Source of the DNA: Pseudomonas sp. PSKL.D1
GTDB taxonomy: Bacteria; Pseudomonadota; Gammaproteobacteria; Pseudomonadales; Pseudomonadaceae
Direction: 5' to 3'
Length of the DNA stretch: 64,000 nucleotides
Assembly (NCBI RefSeq): GCF_028898945.1
Contig: NZ_CP118607.1
Location: 1,350,001-1,414,000 of the forward strand
Below, one piece after another: positions 36,921 through 47,841 of the stretch. Both the position numbers and the translations under genes were made by a program. Each line of letters begins with the position of its first letter. Position 1 is the stretch's first letter. The notes beneath the pieces were generated by a model, which was not told the origin of the DNA, did not search any database, and worked only from the letters and a program-made list of their open reading frames with translations.

Positions 36921-37712
36921 TCAGTCAAACGCCGACTTCAAAAAAGCCTGCATATCCGCCCACGAACTCTCATCCGCCGCCTTGCTATACCCGATATCCG
37001 GCCCGCCATGTTCGCCATGGCTCAGCCGATCGGCATCCGGGTTGGTAAACCCATGCTTGGCACCGGGAATCCCGACGAACTTGTAGTCGGCCTTCACTGC
37101 ATCCATTTCCGCCTTGAACGCCGTCACCTGCTCCGGCGTGACCATGCTGTCAGCCTCGCCATGCTCCACCAGGATCTTCGCGCGGATCACGCCCGGTTTG
37201 GCCGGTGTCTGGGTAGCCAAAGCACCATGGAAGCTCACCACCCCATCAAGCTTTTCACCCCGGCGCGCCGCATCGAGCACCACCTTGCCGCCAAAGCAGT
37301 AGCCCACGGCAGCGATCTGGTGCTTGTTGATGTTTGGCTGTTTCTTGAGCAATTCCAGCCCCGCGTCAAAGCGCTCGATCGCTTCTTTCGGGTCTTTCAT
37401 CGCTTCGGCCATGAAGGCCTGGGCCTCTGCCGGGTGCTCGGTTTTCTTGCCATCGCCATACATGTCGATGGCCAGCGCGTTGTAGCCCAGGGCCGCCAGG
37501 TCGCGGGCGCGGCGCTTGGCGTAGTCGTTCAGCCCCCACCACTCGTGTACCACCACGATGCCAGGGCGCTTGCCCTCGATCGCATCGTCATAGGCGTAAT
37601 AGCCGACATAACGCTTGCCCTCAGCGTCCTGGTAAGGGATTTCGCGGGTTTGTACGGCCGCCTGGGCAAGAGCGGCGCTGCACATCAGGGTCACAGCCAG
37701 CAGGGCACGCAT
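36921..37712 (-). CDS. Dienelactone-hydrolase-family protein, exported
   Basis: A 263-residue alpha/beta hydrolase with a signal peptide (MRALLAVTLMCSAALAQA). The catalytic triad is Cys139 (VGYCFGGKVV), Asp188 (EHGEADSMV) and His220 (PGAKHGFTN). Exported homologues are common; the true substrate is unknown and chloroaromatic degradation should not be assumed. The ATG at 37712 has AAGGAG 8 bases upstream; the GTG two codons earlier is too close. Confidence 0.85.
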   Translation of the reverse strand: MRALLAVTLMCSAALAQAAVQTREIPYQDAEGKRYVGYYAYDDAIEGKRPGIVVVHEWWGLNDYAKRRARDLAALGYNALAIDMYGDGKKTEHPAEAQAFMAEAMKDPKEAIERFDAGLELLKKQPNINKHQIAAVGYCFGGKVVLDAARRGEKLDGVVSFHGALATQTPAKPGVIRAKILVEHGEADSMVTPEQVTAFKAEMDAVKADYKFVGIPGAKHGFTNPDADRLSHGEHGGPDIGYSKAADESSWADMQAFLKSAFD

Positions 37713-37742
37713 GTTCACTACTCCTTGTTTTGCAAACGGTTC

Positions 37743-37798
37743 GTTCAGCCGAGGTTCAGCCAGGGTTCAGCCGCGGTTCAGGGCACCCTGCTTACTCT
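37743..37798 (+). promoter_or_regulatory. PhoP-box array and promoter of oprH-phoPQ
   Basis: GTTCAG occurs four times at 37743, 37754, 37765 and 37776, exactly 11 bp apart. This is the direct-repeat geometry of PhoP boxes. The last copy ends 11 bases before a -10-like TACTCT (37793-37798), the usual PhoP-activated arrangement without a good -35. Confidence 0.75.
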
Positions 37799-37842
37799 AG
37801 CTTCCAGACAGAAACAGCGCATTCCATCTGGAGAGCCCCACC

Positions 37843-38448
37843 ATGAAAACGTTCAATACCCTGCTCGCCGCCATGGCCGTCTGCGCCGCTGGCATCACCA
37901 CCGCCCAGGCTGCCGACGACAACTTCGCCAGCCTCACCTATGGCCAGACCAGCGACAAGGTGCGCAAGTCCGGCCTGCTGCAGCGCAACACCGACAACCT
38001 GAATGCCGACGGCATCATTGGCAAGGACGATACCTGGGGCGTGCGCCTGGGCAAAATCAACGACCAGGGCCGTTACTACGCCACCTACGATAATGTGTCG
38101 GGCGACCACAGCGGCCTGAAGCTGCGCCAGGAAAACCTGCTTGGCAGCTATGACCGCTTCCTGCCGGTAACGGACACCACCAAGCTGTTCGGCGGCGGTA
38201 GCCTGGGCATGACCAAGCTGACCCAGGACTCGCCGGGCGCCAGCCGCGATACCGACTACGGCTACGCCGTGGGCCTGCAGGCGGGCGTGATTCAGGAGAT
38301 TACCGACAAGGCCTCGGTGGAACTGGGCTACCGTTACCTGCGCACCAATGCCGCCACCGAAGTGGGCGCCAGCGGCGGGCCGAAGGATGGCACCCTGCGC
38401 CTGACCAGCAGCGCGCAGACTTACCTGTCGGCGAACTACAAGTTCTAG
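37843..38448 (+). CDS. oprH: Outer-membrane protein H
   Basis: A 201-residue, eight-stranded beta-barrel with signal peptide MKTFNTLLAAMAVCAAGITT and cleavage at AQA-ADD. The mature protein ends YLSANYKF, with a terminal Phe for barrel assembly. It is induced under low Mg2+ in Pseudomonas, where it binds lipopolysaccharide in place of divalent cations. First gene of the oprH-phoP-phoQ operon, with a PhoP-box array upstream and a REP pair between it and phoP. Confidence 0.92.
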   Translation: MKTFNTLLAAMAVCAAGITTAQAADDNFASLTYGQTSDKVRKSGLLQRNTDNLNADGIIGKDDTWGVRLGKINDQGRYYATYDNVSGDHSGLKLRQENLLGSYDRFLPVTDTTKLFGGGSLGMTKLTQDSPGASRDTDYGYAVGLQAGVIQEITDKASVELGYRYLRTNAATEVGASGGPKDGTLRLTSSAQTYLSANYKF

Positions 38449-38452
38449 TTAT

Positions 38453-38536
38453 CCTGTGCCGACGCTATCGCGGATAAATCCGCTCCTACACCGACCCCTG
38501 TAGGAGCGGATTTATCCGCGATAGCGTCGGCACAGG
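38453..38536. repeat. REP inverted pair within the oprH-phoP gap
   Basis: CCTGTGCCGACGCTATCGCG (continuing to CTCCTACA) is mirrored almost perfectly, ending TCGGCACAGG. It fills the 112-base gap inside the operon, where it may lower phoPQ expression relative to oprH. Confidence 0.88.
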
Positions 38537-38560
38537 CAACACACATCCAAGGAGCCCCAC

Positions 38561-39238
38561 ATGAAACTTCTGGTGGTCGAGGACGAAGCCCTGTTGCGGC
38601 ACCACCTCAACACCCGCCTGGGCGAGAGCGGCCATGTGGTCCAGGCCGTTGCAGATGCTGAAGAAGCCCTCTACCAGGCCGACCAGTACCACTTCGACCT
38701 GGCCGTGATCGACCTGGGTCTGCCGGGCATGAGCGGCCTGGAGCTGATCGGCCGCCTGCGCAGCCAGGCCAAGACCTTCCCCATCCTCATTCTCACCGCC
38801 CGTGGCAACTGGCAAGACAAGGTAGAAGGCCTGGCCGCAGGGGCCGACGACTACCTGGTCAAACCCTTCCAGTTCGAAGAGCTCGAAGCACGCCTCAATG
38901 CCTTGTTGCGCCGCTCCAGCGGCTTTACCCAGTCGACCATTGCCGCCGGCCCGCTGGTGCTGGACCTCAACCGCAAGCAGGCGACCCTGGACGAGCAACC
39001 GCTGGCGCTGACCGCCTACGAATACCGCATCCTCGAATACCTCATGCGCCACCACCAGCAGGTGGTGGCCAAGGATCGCCTGATGGAGCAGCTGTACCCC
39101 GATGACGAGGAGCGCGACCCCAACGTCATCGAAGTGCTGGTCGGCCGCCTGCGGCGCAAGCTTGAAGGCGAGCGCGGCTTCAAGCCCATCGACACGGTGC
39201 GCGGCCTTGGTTACCTGTTCACCGAGCGCTGCCGGTGA
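38561..39238 (+). CDS. phoP: Two-component response regulator PhoP
   Basis: A 225-residue OmpR-family regulator. The receiver domain has VVEDE, phospho-acceptor Asp51 (VIDLGLPGMSG) and Lys in LVKPFQFEELEARL. The C-terminal winged helix has LTAYEYRILEYLMRHHQQVV and ends RGLGYLFTERCR. AAGGAGC precedes the ATG. Placement after oprH and before its kinase, with GTGA overlap, identifies it as PhoP, which responds to Mg2+ and cationic peptides. Confidence 0.94.
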   Translation: MKLLVVEDEALLRHHLNTRLGESGHVVQAVADAEEALYQADQYHFDLAVIDLGLPGMSGLELIGRLRSQAKTFPILILTARGNWQDKVEGLAAGADDYLVKPFQFEELEARLNALLRRSSGFTQSTIAAGPLVLDLNRKQATLDEQPLALTAYEYRILEYLMRHHQQVVAKDRLMEQLYPDDEERDPNVIEVLVGRLRRKLEGERGFKPIDTVRGLGYLFTERCR

Positions 39239-40581
39239 TCCGCTCCCTGCGGGTGCGCCTGATGCTGGCGGCGGCAGTGCTGGCGCTGCTGTTCATGCTG
39301 GCGTTGCTGCCGGCCCTGCAGAAGGCCTTCAGCCTGGCCTTGCAGGAGTCGATCGAGCAGCGCCTGGCCTCGGATGTGACCACGCTCATCTCTGCCGCGC
39401 GTATCGAGCATGGTCAGTTGCAGATGCCCGAACTGCTGCCCGACGAACGCTACAACCTGCCGTACACCGGCCTGCTGGGCTACATCTTCGACCGTGATGG
39501 CAAATTGGTGTGGCGCTCGCGTGCCACCGCCGACCGCAACATCAATTACCAGCCCCGCTATGACGGGCGCGGTAACGAGTTTGCCCGTATTCACCAAGAC
39601 GACAACGAAGAGTTCTTCGTTTATGACGTCGAGATCAAACTGCTGGGCGGGCAAAGTGCGGCTTACAGCATCGTTGCCCTGCAGCCGGTGCGCGAGTACC
39701 AGCAAACCCTCGCCGGCCTGCGTGAAAAACTCTACCTCGGCTTTGGCGCCGCCTTGCTGGCCCTGCTGGTGCTGCTGTGGGCCGGGCTGACCTGGGGCCT
39801 GCGTTCGTTGCGCCGGCTCAGCCGCGAACTGGATGACGTGGAGTCAGGCGCCCGCGATGGCCTGAGCACGGAGCACCCGCGTGAACTGCTGCGCCTGACC
39901 GGCTCGCTCAACCGCTTGTTGCAGAGTGAGCGGGAGCAACGCCAGCGCTACCGGGATTCGTTGGGTGACCTGGCGCACAGCCTGAAAACACCGCTTGCCG
40001 TGCTGCAAGGCGTGGGTGAAAGCCTGCAGCAGCGCGATGGCGAGCGCGAGCAGGCGCGTGTGCTGCAAAGCCAGATCGAGCGCATGAGCCAGCAGATCGA
40101 CTACCAGCTGCAGCGCGCCAGCCTGCGTAAGAGTGGCCTGGTGCGCCATAACGTGCAGTTGCGGCCTGTGCTGGTAAGCCTGTGCAGCACACTGGACAAG
40201 GTGTACCGCGACAAGCGGGTCGAGGTCGAGTTGCAGGTGCCGGAGCAGGCGCTGGTGCCGATGGAGCAGGGCGCCTTGCTGGAGCTGTTGGGTAACCTGC
40301 TTGAAAACGCCTACCGGCTGAGCTTGGGGCAGGTGCGGGTGAGCCTGCTGGAGGCGCCAGGGCAGTTGGCCCTGTGTGTCGAGGATGACGGCCCCGGTGT
40401 GCCTGCCGGCCAGCGCAAGCGGATTCTGGAGCGTGGCGAGCGGCTGGACCGCCAGCACCCGGGGCAGGGCATCGGGCTGGCGGTGGTGAAGGATATCGTT
40501 GACAGCTATGACGCCGAGCTGAGCCTGGAAGACTCCGGGCTGGGTGGCGCTGCATTTCGCATCGTTTTCCGGCTTGATTGA
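39235..40581 (+). CDS. phoQ: Sensor histidine kinase PhoQ
   Basis: A 448-residue membrane kinase starting at GTG, overlapping the phoP stop (GTGA). TM1 is near 8-30. The periplasmic PAS-like sensor spans about 31-165 and carries an acidic patch (HQDDNEEFFVYD), as expected for cation sensing. TM2 is near 168-188, then HAMP. Autophosphorylation His248 is in GDLAHSLKTPLAVLQ, with the ATPase motifs NLLENAYRL and VEDDGPGVPAGQ. Confidence 0.93.
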   Translation: MIRSLRVRLMLAAAVLALLFMLALLPALQKAFSLALQESIEQRLASDVTTLISAARIEHGQLQMPELLPDERYNLPYTGLLGYIFDRDGKLVWRSRATADRNINYQPRYDGRGNEFARIHQDDNEEFFVYDVEIKLLGGQSAAYSIVALQPVREYQQTLAGLREKLYLGFGAALLALLVLLWAGLTWGLRSLRRLSRELDDVESGARDGLSTEHPRELLRLTGSLNRLLQSEREQRQRYRDSLGDLAHSLKTPLAVLQGVGESLQQRDGEREQARVLQSQIERMSQQIDYQLQRASLRKSGLVRHNVQLRPVLVSLCSTLDKVYRDKRVEVELQVPEQALVPMEQGALLELLGNLLENAYRLSLGQVRVSLLEAPGQLALCVEDDGPGVPAGQRKRILERGERLDRQHPGQGIGLAVVKDIVDSYDAELSLEDSGLGGAAFRIVFRLD

Positions 40582-40625
40582 TATTCAGGGTGGGGCGGAT
40601 TCCCGCCACCCACCCCTGTACGAAA

Positions 40626-40641
40626 TCCGCCATCAGGCGGA
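40626..40641. promoter_or_regulatory. inverted repeat, possible enhancer site for a sigma-54 activator
   Basis: TCCGCC-ATCA-GGCGGA is a perfect 6-4-6 palindrome about 105 bases upstream of the dctA -24 element, a normal place for an activator such as DctD to bind. The identity of the protein is inferred. Confidence 0.45.
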
Positions 40642-40727
40642 AACCCGCCATCAAATTCCCCCCGTTTCGCCCTGTCGTTGGGCATTTCTGCCCCGTAAAC
40701 ACGGCTTTTGCACCCATGATGGGCATT

Positions 40728-40744
40728 TTGGCATCGCCCTTGCT
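40728..40744 (+). promoter_or_regulatory. sigma-54 (-24/-12) promoter of dctA
   Basis: TTGGCATCGCCCTTGCT matches YTGGCACGNNNNTTGCW, with GG (-24) and GC (-12) 12 bases apart. dctA genes are classic RpoN/DctBD targets. Transcription would start near 40755. Confidence 0.8.
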
Positions 40745-40865
40745 ATCTGAGTTGGCAGAGGCCTGCCCAGGCAGCTCGAACACAACGACAAATCCCTCCA
40801 GGTGCAGGAGGGTTAGCGATTCAGGTGCCAACACACCCTGGGAAGGGTGAAGCCGGCACACTTGA

Positions 40866-42200
<1,335 letters not shown>

Positions 42201-42218
42201 TTGAACGGCTGAAATGAG

Positions 42219-42247
42219 AAAGGCGACCTTCGGGTCGCCTTTTTTTT
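42219..42247 (+). terminator. dctA terminator
   Basis: AGGCGACC-TTCG-GGTCGCCT is followed by seven T. The stable TTCG tetraloop and T run make this a textbook intrinsic terminator, starting 20 bases after the dctA stop. Confidence 0.95.
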
Positions 42248-42262
42248 GGGGTTGCCTGTGCC

Positions 42263-42338
42263 GGCCTCATCGCGGATAAATCCGCTCCTACAGGGATTGC
42301 GCGACTTTTGTAGGAGCGGATTTATCCGCGATGAGGCC
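42263..42338. repeat. REP inverted pair
   Basis: GGCCTCATCGCGGATAAATC (continuing to CCGCTCCTACA) and its inverse are separated by about 15 bases, between the convergent dctA and sprT-like genes. Confidence 0.9.
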
Positions 42339-42341
42339 CTC

Positions 42342-42836
42342 TCATTCGACGCGCGTCTCCCCGCTGTACACCAGAATCTCCCGACACCGCCGGCACAAAT
42401 ACCGCCGCCCCTGCCTTACCAGCTTGTGCCGCTGCGCAGTAAACGGGAAATCCCCCTCAGGGCACGGGCACCGGTAGATGTAGCGCGTCACCACCCGCCG
42501 TTGCACCTCATAATTGTGGCAACGGTTGGGCGGCAGCTCGTACACGCCGCGCATGATCAACTGCCATTCCTCGCCATGTGCCTGAATCCGGTCGCCGAAC
42601 AGCTGATGCGCAACCAAATGCGCCACCTCGTGGGCCACGGTCTGGCGCAGGAAGTCTTCCTGGTTTTCGCGGTACAGCTGCAGGTTGAAGCGCAGCAGGT
42701 TTTCGTGCAGGTGGGCGACACCAGCCTTCTGGCCGCGCAGCTTGAAGCTGACCTCAGGGCGTGGGAAGGGGCGTTTGAAGAAGGCTTCGGCTTGCTGGTA
42801 ACAGGTTTCGACGCGTTGTTTGAGCAGCTCGGGCAT
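42342..42836 (-). CDS. sprT: SprT-like zinc metalloprotease-fold protein
   Basis: A 164-residue SprT-family protein with the zinc-binding HExxH (His69, Glu70, His73 in VAHEVAHLVAHQ). A C-terminal zinc ribbon has Cys123, Cys125, Cys148 and Cys151. Eukaryotic relatives (Spartan) remove DNA-protein crosslinks; the bacterial role is not settled. I chose the ATG at 42836, preceded by AGGAG, over a frame opening 20 codons earlier. No partner genes are evident. Confidence 0.85.
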   Translation of the reverse strand: MPELLKQRVETCYQQAEAFFKRPFPRPEVSFKLRGQKAGVAHLHENLLRFNLQLYRENQEDFLRQTVAHEVAHLVAHQLFGDRIQAHGEEWQLIMRGVYELPPNRCHNYEVQRRVVTRYIYRCPCPEGDFPFTAQRHKLVRQGRRYLCRRCREILVYSGETRVE

Positions 42837-42915
42837 GGCGGGGTGGTTCTCCTGGCCGGGCATTATGCCGCAAGCACGGGGTGGCTGCCGAGCCACCGGT
42901 CAGCGCACAGCCAGA

Positions 42916-42933
42916 GGCCGCCTTGCGGCGGCC
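42916..42933. other. GC-rich hairpin between two minus-strand genes
   Basis: GGCCGCC-TTGC-GGCGGCC follows the Yip1-family gene on the minus strand. It may be a terminator, but lacks a T run. Confidence 0.4.
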
Positions 42934-42973
42934 CCTGGGTGATGCCCCTGTGTTGGATGAATCTTGTGTTTTT

Positions 42974-43573
42974 CTAGTTGGTATACACGGGCCCCACGCC
43001 CAGGCCCCAGATGATCACGGTAGCCGCCATGATCGCCACCAGCACCACAAGGCCCACCGCCAGCACCGAGCTGGAAAACAGGAAGCCCTCATCCGATGGA
43101 ATGTTCATGAACGTCGGCAAGCCGACATACAACAGGTAAACGGTGTAACAGATGGCTGCCGTGCCGATCAGCATGCCCAGCCACAGGTGCGGATACAGCG
43201 CCGCCAGGCCGCCGATGAACAGCGGGGTAGCGGTATAGGTGGCAAAGGCGATGCACTGGGCCATGGATGGCGTGGCATCGTAGGTGCGGGCCATCCAGTG
43301 AATGAATGCCCCCATCACGGCCACCCCGGCAAGCATCGCCAGGTAAGACATGATGCTCATCCATAACGCGCTTTCCATGGTCAGCATCACGGCTGGCCGG
43401 TTGCCGATCACCCAGCCGACCTGGGTGGTGCCGATGAAGGCCGATATGGCGGGGATTGCCGCCAGGATCAGCGTGTGGGTCAGGTACATGTGGCTGATGC
43501 TTTCTTCTTCCCCGCGGATCTCACGCCACTCCTGGTCCGGATGGGTAAACAACCCTACAACGTGATGAATCAT
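42974..43573 (-). CDS. Yip1-domain inner-membrane protein
   Basis: A 199-residue protein with five predicted membrane segments. It begins MIHHVVGLFTHPDQEWREIR, the typical opening of bacterial Yip1 proteins (FxxP...W), and has GAFIHWMARTYDATPSMAQC mid-protein. Function is unknown. GAGAGGAG 8 bases before the ATG at 43573 fixes the start; the upstream in-frame extension is not family-like. Confidence 0.82.
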   Translation of the reverse strand: MIHHVVGLFTHPDQEWREIRGEEESISHMYLTHTLILAAIPAISAFIGTTQVGWVIGNRPAVMLTMESALWMSIMSYLAMLAGVAVMGAFIHWMARTYDATPSMAQCIAFATYTATPLFIGGLAALYPHLWLGMLIGTAAICYTVYLLYVGLPTFMNIPSDEGFLFSSSVLAVGLVVLVAIMAATVIIWGLGVGPVYTN

Positions 43574-43711
43574 GCCGGTCACTCCTCTCAGTGTTGCCAG
43601 TCGCCCCCCAGTTGGAGCGCAAGCGGCCCGAGGCCATGGCACCGATGCATAGCGGTAATGTGGCCTTATGTCGCAGTATAGGAAGCGGTTACCCGCATAA
43701 AACCGGCTTTT

Positions 43712-43730
43712 TAGAGCAAATTGCGCTCTA
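43712..43730. other. small inverted repeat upstream of ttcA
   Basis: TAGAGC-AAATTGC-GCTCTA lies in the 264-base gap between the divergent Yip1-family and ttcA genes. Nothing else stands out in this gap. Confidence 0.25.
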
Positions 43731-43837
43731 CAGTGCGTTGCTGATTCCGTTGAAGTCTTTATCGGATTGCCATTGGGGTCGGCGCACTTTGTGCGTAAAA
43801 TAGCCGCCTTTTGTCACACCTCGCGGATTCAAGCGCT

Positions 43838-44662
43838 ATGGGCACCCTCTCGGTCAACCAGAACAAACTGCAAAAACGCCTGCGTCGCCTCGCCGGCGAA
43901 GCCATCACCGACTACAACATGATCGAGGATGGCGACAAGGTCATGGTCTGCCTGTCCGGCGGCAAGGACAGCTACACCATGCTCGACGTTCTGTTGCACC
44001 TGCAGAAGGTGGCGCCGATCAAGTTCGACATCGTCGCGGTCAACATGGACCAGAAGCAACCCGGCTTCCCCGAGCACGTGCTGCCGGCCTACCTCAAGGA
44101 GCTGGGCGTCGAGTACCACATCGTCGAGAAGGACACCTACTCGGTGGTCAAAGAGCTGGTGCCCGAGGGCAAAACCACCTGCTCGCTGTGCTCGCGCCTG
44201 CGCCGTGGCACCCTGTACACCTTCGCCGATGAAATCGGCGCCACCAAGATGGCCCTGGGGCACCACCGCGACGACATCGTCGAAACCTTCTTCCTCAACA
44301 TGTTCTTCAACGGCGCCCTCAAGGGCATGCCGCCGAAGCTGCGCGCCGACGACGGCCGCAACGTGGTGATCCGCCCGCTGGCCTACTGCAGCGAGAAAGA
44401 CATCCAGGCCTATTCGGACATGAAGGAATTCCCGATCATCCCATGCAACCTGTGCGGCTCGCAGGAAAACCTGCAACGCCAGGTGGTCAAGGACATGCTG
44501 GTGGAGTGGGAGCGCAAGCACCCGGGCCGTACCGAGAGCATCTTCCGCGCCATGCAGAACGTTGCCCCGTCGCAACTGGCCGACCGCAACCTGTTCGACT
44601 TCACCAGCCTGAAAATCGACGAAAACGCCACCCCGCGCTTCCTCGACGTGGTGAATATCTGA
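43838..44662 (+). CDS. ttcA: tRNA 2-thiocytidine synthetase TtcA
   Basis: A 274-residue enzyme that thiolates C32 of some tRNAs using ATP and an iron-sulfur cluster. The PP-loop SGGKDS is at 40-45. Cys115 and Cys118 ([12 protein letters not shown]) and Cys203/Cys206 (CNLCGSQ) provide the cluster and active-site cysteines. [16 protein letters not shown] is a family block. The ATG at 43838 gives the normal N-terminus; an upstream TTG adds nine unlike residues. The tag-like gene follows 4 bases later. Confidence 0.94.
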   Translation: MGTLSVNQNKLQKRLRRLAGEAITDYNMIEDGDKVMVCLSGGKDSYTMLDVLLHLQKVAPIKFDIVAVNMDQKQPGFPEHVLPAYLKELGVEYHIVEKDTYSVVKELVPEGKTTCSLCSRLRRGTLYTFADEIGATKMALGHHRDDIVETFFLNMFFNGALKGMPPKLRADDGRNVVIRPLAYCSEKDIQAYSDMKEFPIIPCNLCGSQENLQRQVVKDMLVEWERKHPGRTESIFRAMQNVAPSQLADRNLFDFTSLKIDENATPRFLDVVNI

Positions 44663-44666
44663 GCCC

Positions 44667-45338
44667 ATGCGCGATTACCAGTGGCTGCACGAATACTGCC
44701 TGAACCGCTTCGGCTCTGAACAAGCGCTGGAAGCGTTTTTGCCGCAACCGCGCACGCCGGCGCAGCTGCGCGGCATCAGCGATGACCGCTACCTGTCGAC
44801 CCTGGCCCTGCGTGTGTTCCGTGCCGGGCTCAAGCACAGCCTGGTGGATGCCAAGTGGCCGGCGTTCGAGCAGGTGTTCTTTGGCTTTGACCCGGAAAAG
44901 GTCGTGCTGATGGGCGCCGAGCACCTGGAGCGGTTGATGCACGACGAGCGCATCATCCGCCACCTGGGCAAGCTCAAGAGCGTGCCGCGCAATGCGCAGC
45001 TGATTCTGGATATCGCGAAGGAAAAGGGCAGCTTCGGCGCGTTCATCGCCGACTGGCCGGTGACCGATATCGTCGTGTTGTGGAAGTACCTGGCCAAGCA
45101 TGGCAACCAGCTGGGCGGGCTGTCGGCGCCGCGGTTCTTGCGCATGGTTGGCAAGGATACGTTCATTCCGACCGATGACATGGCAGCGGCACTGATTGCC
45201 CAGAAGATCATCGACAAGCCGCCGACCAGCCAGCGTGACCTGGCGTTGGTGCAGCAGGCGTTCAACCAGTGGCATGCCGAGAGTGGTCGGCCGCTGTGCC
45301 AGTTGTCGGTGATGCTGGCGCATACCGTTAACCATTGA
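44667..45338 (+). CDS. DNA-3-methyladenine glycosylase I-like protein (divergent Tag)
   Basis: A 223-residue HhH-glycosylase-superfamily protein. The core VFRAGLKHSLVDAKWPAFEQ, FDPEKV and DERIIRHLGKLKSVPRNAQL matches the Tag (adenine_glyco) family, whose members excise 3-methyladenine. The N-terminal Cys and the C-terminal Cys cluster that bind zinc in E. coli Tag are not seen in place, so it is an atypical branch and its base specificity is open. It starts 4 bases after ttcA. Confidence 0.78.
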   Translation: MRDYQWLHEYCLNRFGSEQALEAFLPQPRTPAQLRGISDDRYLSTLALRVFRAGLKHSLVDAKWPAFEQVFFGFDPEKVVLMGAEHLERLMHDERIIRHLGKLKSVPRNAQLILDIAKEKGSFGAFIADWPVTDIVVLWKYLAKHGNQLGGLSAPRFLRMVGKDTFIPTDDMAAALIAQKIIDKPPTSQRDLALVQQAFNQWHAESGRPLCQLSVMLAHTVNH

Positions 45339-45345
45339 GATTGCC

Positions 45346-45445
45346 GGGGCCGCTTTGCGGCCCATCGCGGATAAATCCGCTCCTACACGGAATCGCGTAC
45401 CCGTGTAGGAGCGGATTTATCCGCGATGGGCTGCAAAGCAGCCCC
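45346..45445. repeat. REP inverted pair
   Basis: GGGGCCGCTTTGCGGCCCAT (continuing through TCGCGGATAA to CCTACACGG) is mirrored, ending AGCAGCCCC. It lies between convergent tag-like and DUF2069 genes. The arms are longer than in other REP pairs here. Confidence 0.9.
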
Positions 45446-45450
45446 CGAAC

Positions 45451-46812
<1,362 letters not shown>

Positions 46813-46897
46813 GTCGGGTCGCATCCAGCTGGGTGTGGCGGCTATTCTAACCGCAGGGGCTGGCCCATTTGCTTGAAAACTTGAGAAGGATTGACCC

Positions 46898-47362
46898 ATG
46901 GCAAGGCGTTTGGCAGCAGTACTGGCCATCACCGCGAGCCTGTTGCTCGGTGGTTGCGGTGCCGACTACGGCGTGGACCAACACGGCAATACAGTAAAGG
47001 CCGAACAGATCGATGGGCACTGGCTGGTGCTCAACTACTGGGCTGAATGGTGCGGCCCGTGCCGTACAGAAATTCCGGAGCTCAACGCTGCCGCAAAGCA
47101 GTGGGCGGCGGATGGCATCAAGGTGGTCGGGGTGAACTTCGACGGCCTGCAAGGGCCAGACCTGAAACAGGCGGCCGACACACTGGGCATCGGCTTCACC
47201 GTGCTGGCCCAGGACCCGGCGGAGCGTTACGAGCTGCCGCGCAGCGAGGCCTTGCCAGTAACCTACATCATCGATGACAAGGGCAAGGTGCGTGAGCAGT
47301 TGATGGGCGAGCAGACCCTGGAAGGGTTGCAGGCCAAGATCAAGGCCTTGAAAGGGGCTTGA
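46898..47362 (+). CDS. TlpA-like thioredoxin-fold lipoprotein
   Basis: A 154-residue exported thiol-disulfide protein. Lipobox LLLGGC puts the lipid on Cys20. The active site is Cys52-Gly-Pro-Cys55 (NYWAEWCGPCRTEIPEL), and the cis-Pro is in EALPVTYIID. It probably works as a membrane-anchored reductant in the periplasm. GAGAAGGAT precedes the ATG. Divergent from the arsC-wrbA group. Confidence 0.88.
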   Translation: MARRLAAVLAITASLLLGGCGADYGVDQHGNTVKAEQIDGHWLVLNYWAEWCGPCRTEIPELNAAAKQWAADGIKVVGVNFDGLQGPDLKQAADTLGIGFTVLAQDPAERYELPRSEALPVTYIIDDKGKVREQLMGEQTLEGLQAKIKALKGA

Positions 47363-47370
47363 TGCAAAAG

Positions 47371-47421
47371 CTTCGCGGGTAAATCGCAGCGGCGGTTCGC
47401 CGCTGCGATTTACCCGCGAAG
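47371..47421. repeat. 24-bp perfect inverted repeat (REP-related)
   Basis: CTTCGCGGGTAAATCGCAGC (continuing GGCG) and its exact inverse are joined by a 3-base loop. The CTTCGCGGGTAAA end matches the putida REP consensus. It sits between convergent genes 9 bases after the lipoprotein stop and probably ends both transcripts. Confidence 0.85.
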
Positions 47422-47436
47422 AGGCCGCTGGATCGA

Positions 47437-47841
47437 TCAGCCTTCCTCAGGCCAGAACCGCAACGGCTTGCCTTCAGCCGGCCAGAAACGCATCTGCTCG
47501 ATAGGCGACACATCCCACCGCTGCACCGTTTCCAGCGCCTGCAGGAAGCGCTTTTCCTGCTCCATTACCGCTGGTGCACACAGCTTGCGGGTTTTGCCGA
47601 CCTTGCCGAAGCTCAAGTGCTCGCCATCCAGCGTATACGGCGCAAACCAGTGGTTGCAGCCCGCATTGCCGTACGCCCGGCCATCACTGGCCAAGGTCAG
47701 GGTCAGGTGGCTGTAGTCCATCAGCGGGCGCTCGCCGATCCATTCCAGCACGTAGCTGCGCTCTTGCTGCAGCTTGGAAGGTTCGCTGGCGCAGCCAAGC
47801 AGGCCGGTTGCAATCAGCGCGCCAGTCAACACATGCTTCAC
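47437..47841 (-). CDS. META-domain (HslJ-like) lipoprotein
   Basis: A 134-residue lipoprotein with signal VKHVLTGALIATGLLGC (lipid on the Cys) and a META-type beta domain (YVLEWIGERPLMDYSHLTLT, then GRAYGNAGCNHWFAPY and the conserved FGKVGKTRKLCA). The family role is unclear; E. coli HslJ is linked to novobiocin tolerance. The GTG at 47841 overlaps the upstream stop (GTGA). A start nine codons earlier is less likely. Confidence 0.78.
   Translation of the reverse strand: MKHVLTGALIATGLLGCASEPSKLQQERSYVLEWIGERPLMDYSHLTLTLASDGRAYGNAGCNHWFAPYTLDGEHLSFGKVGKTRKLCAPAVMEQEKRFLQALETVQRWDVSPIEQMRFWPAEGKPLRFWPEEG

Noticed and set aside
36921..37712. Aromatic (chlorocatechol) degradation role for the dienelactone hydrolase
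   Set aside because: It has a signal peptide and no catechol pathway genes nearby. Family membership alone does not support it.
36548..38093. Long plus-strand frames opposite the phosphopantetheinyl transferase and hydrolase genes
   Set aside because: They are antisense to two genes with intact catalytic motifs and run into oprH out of frame.
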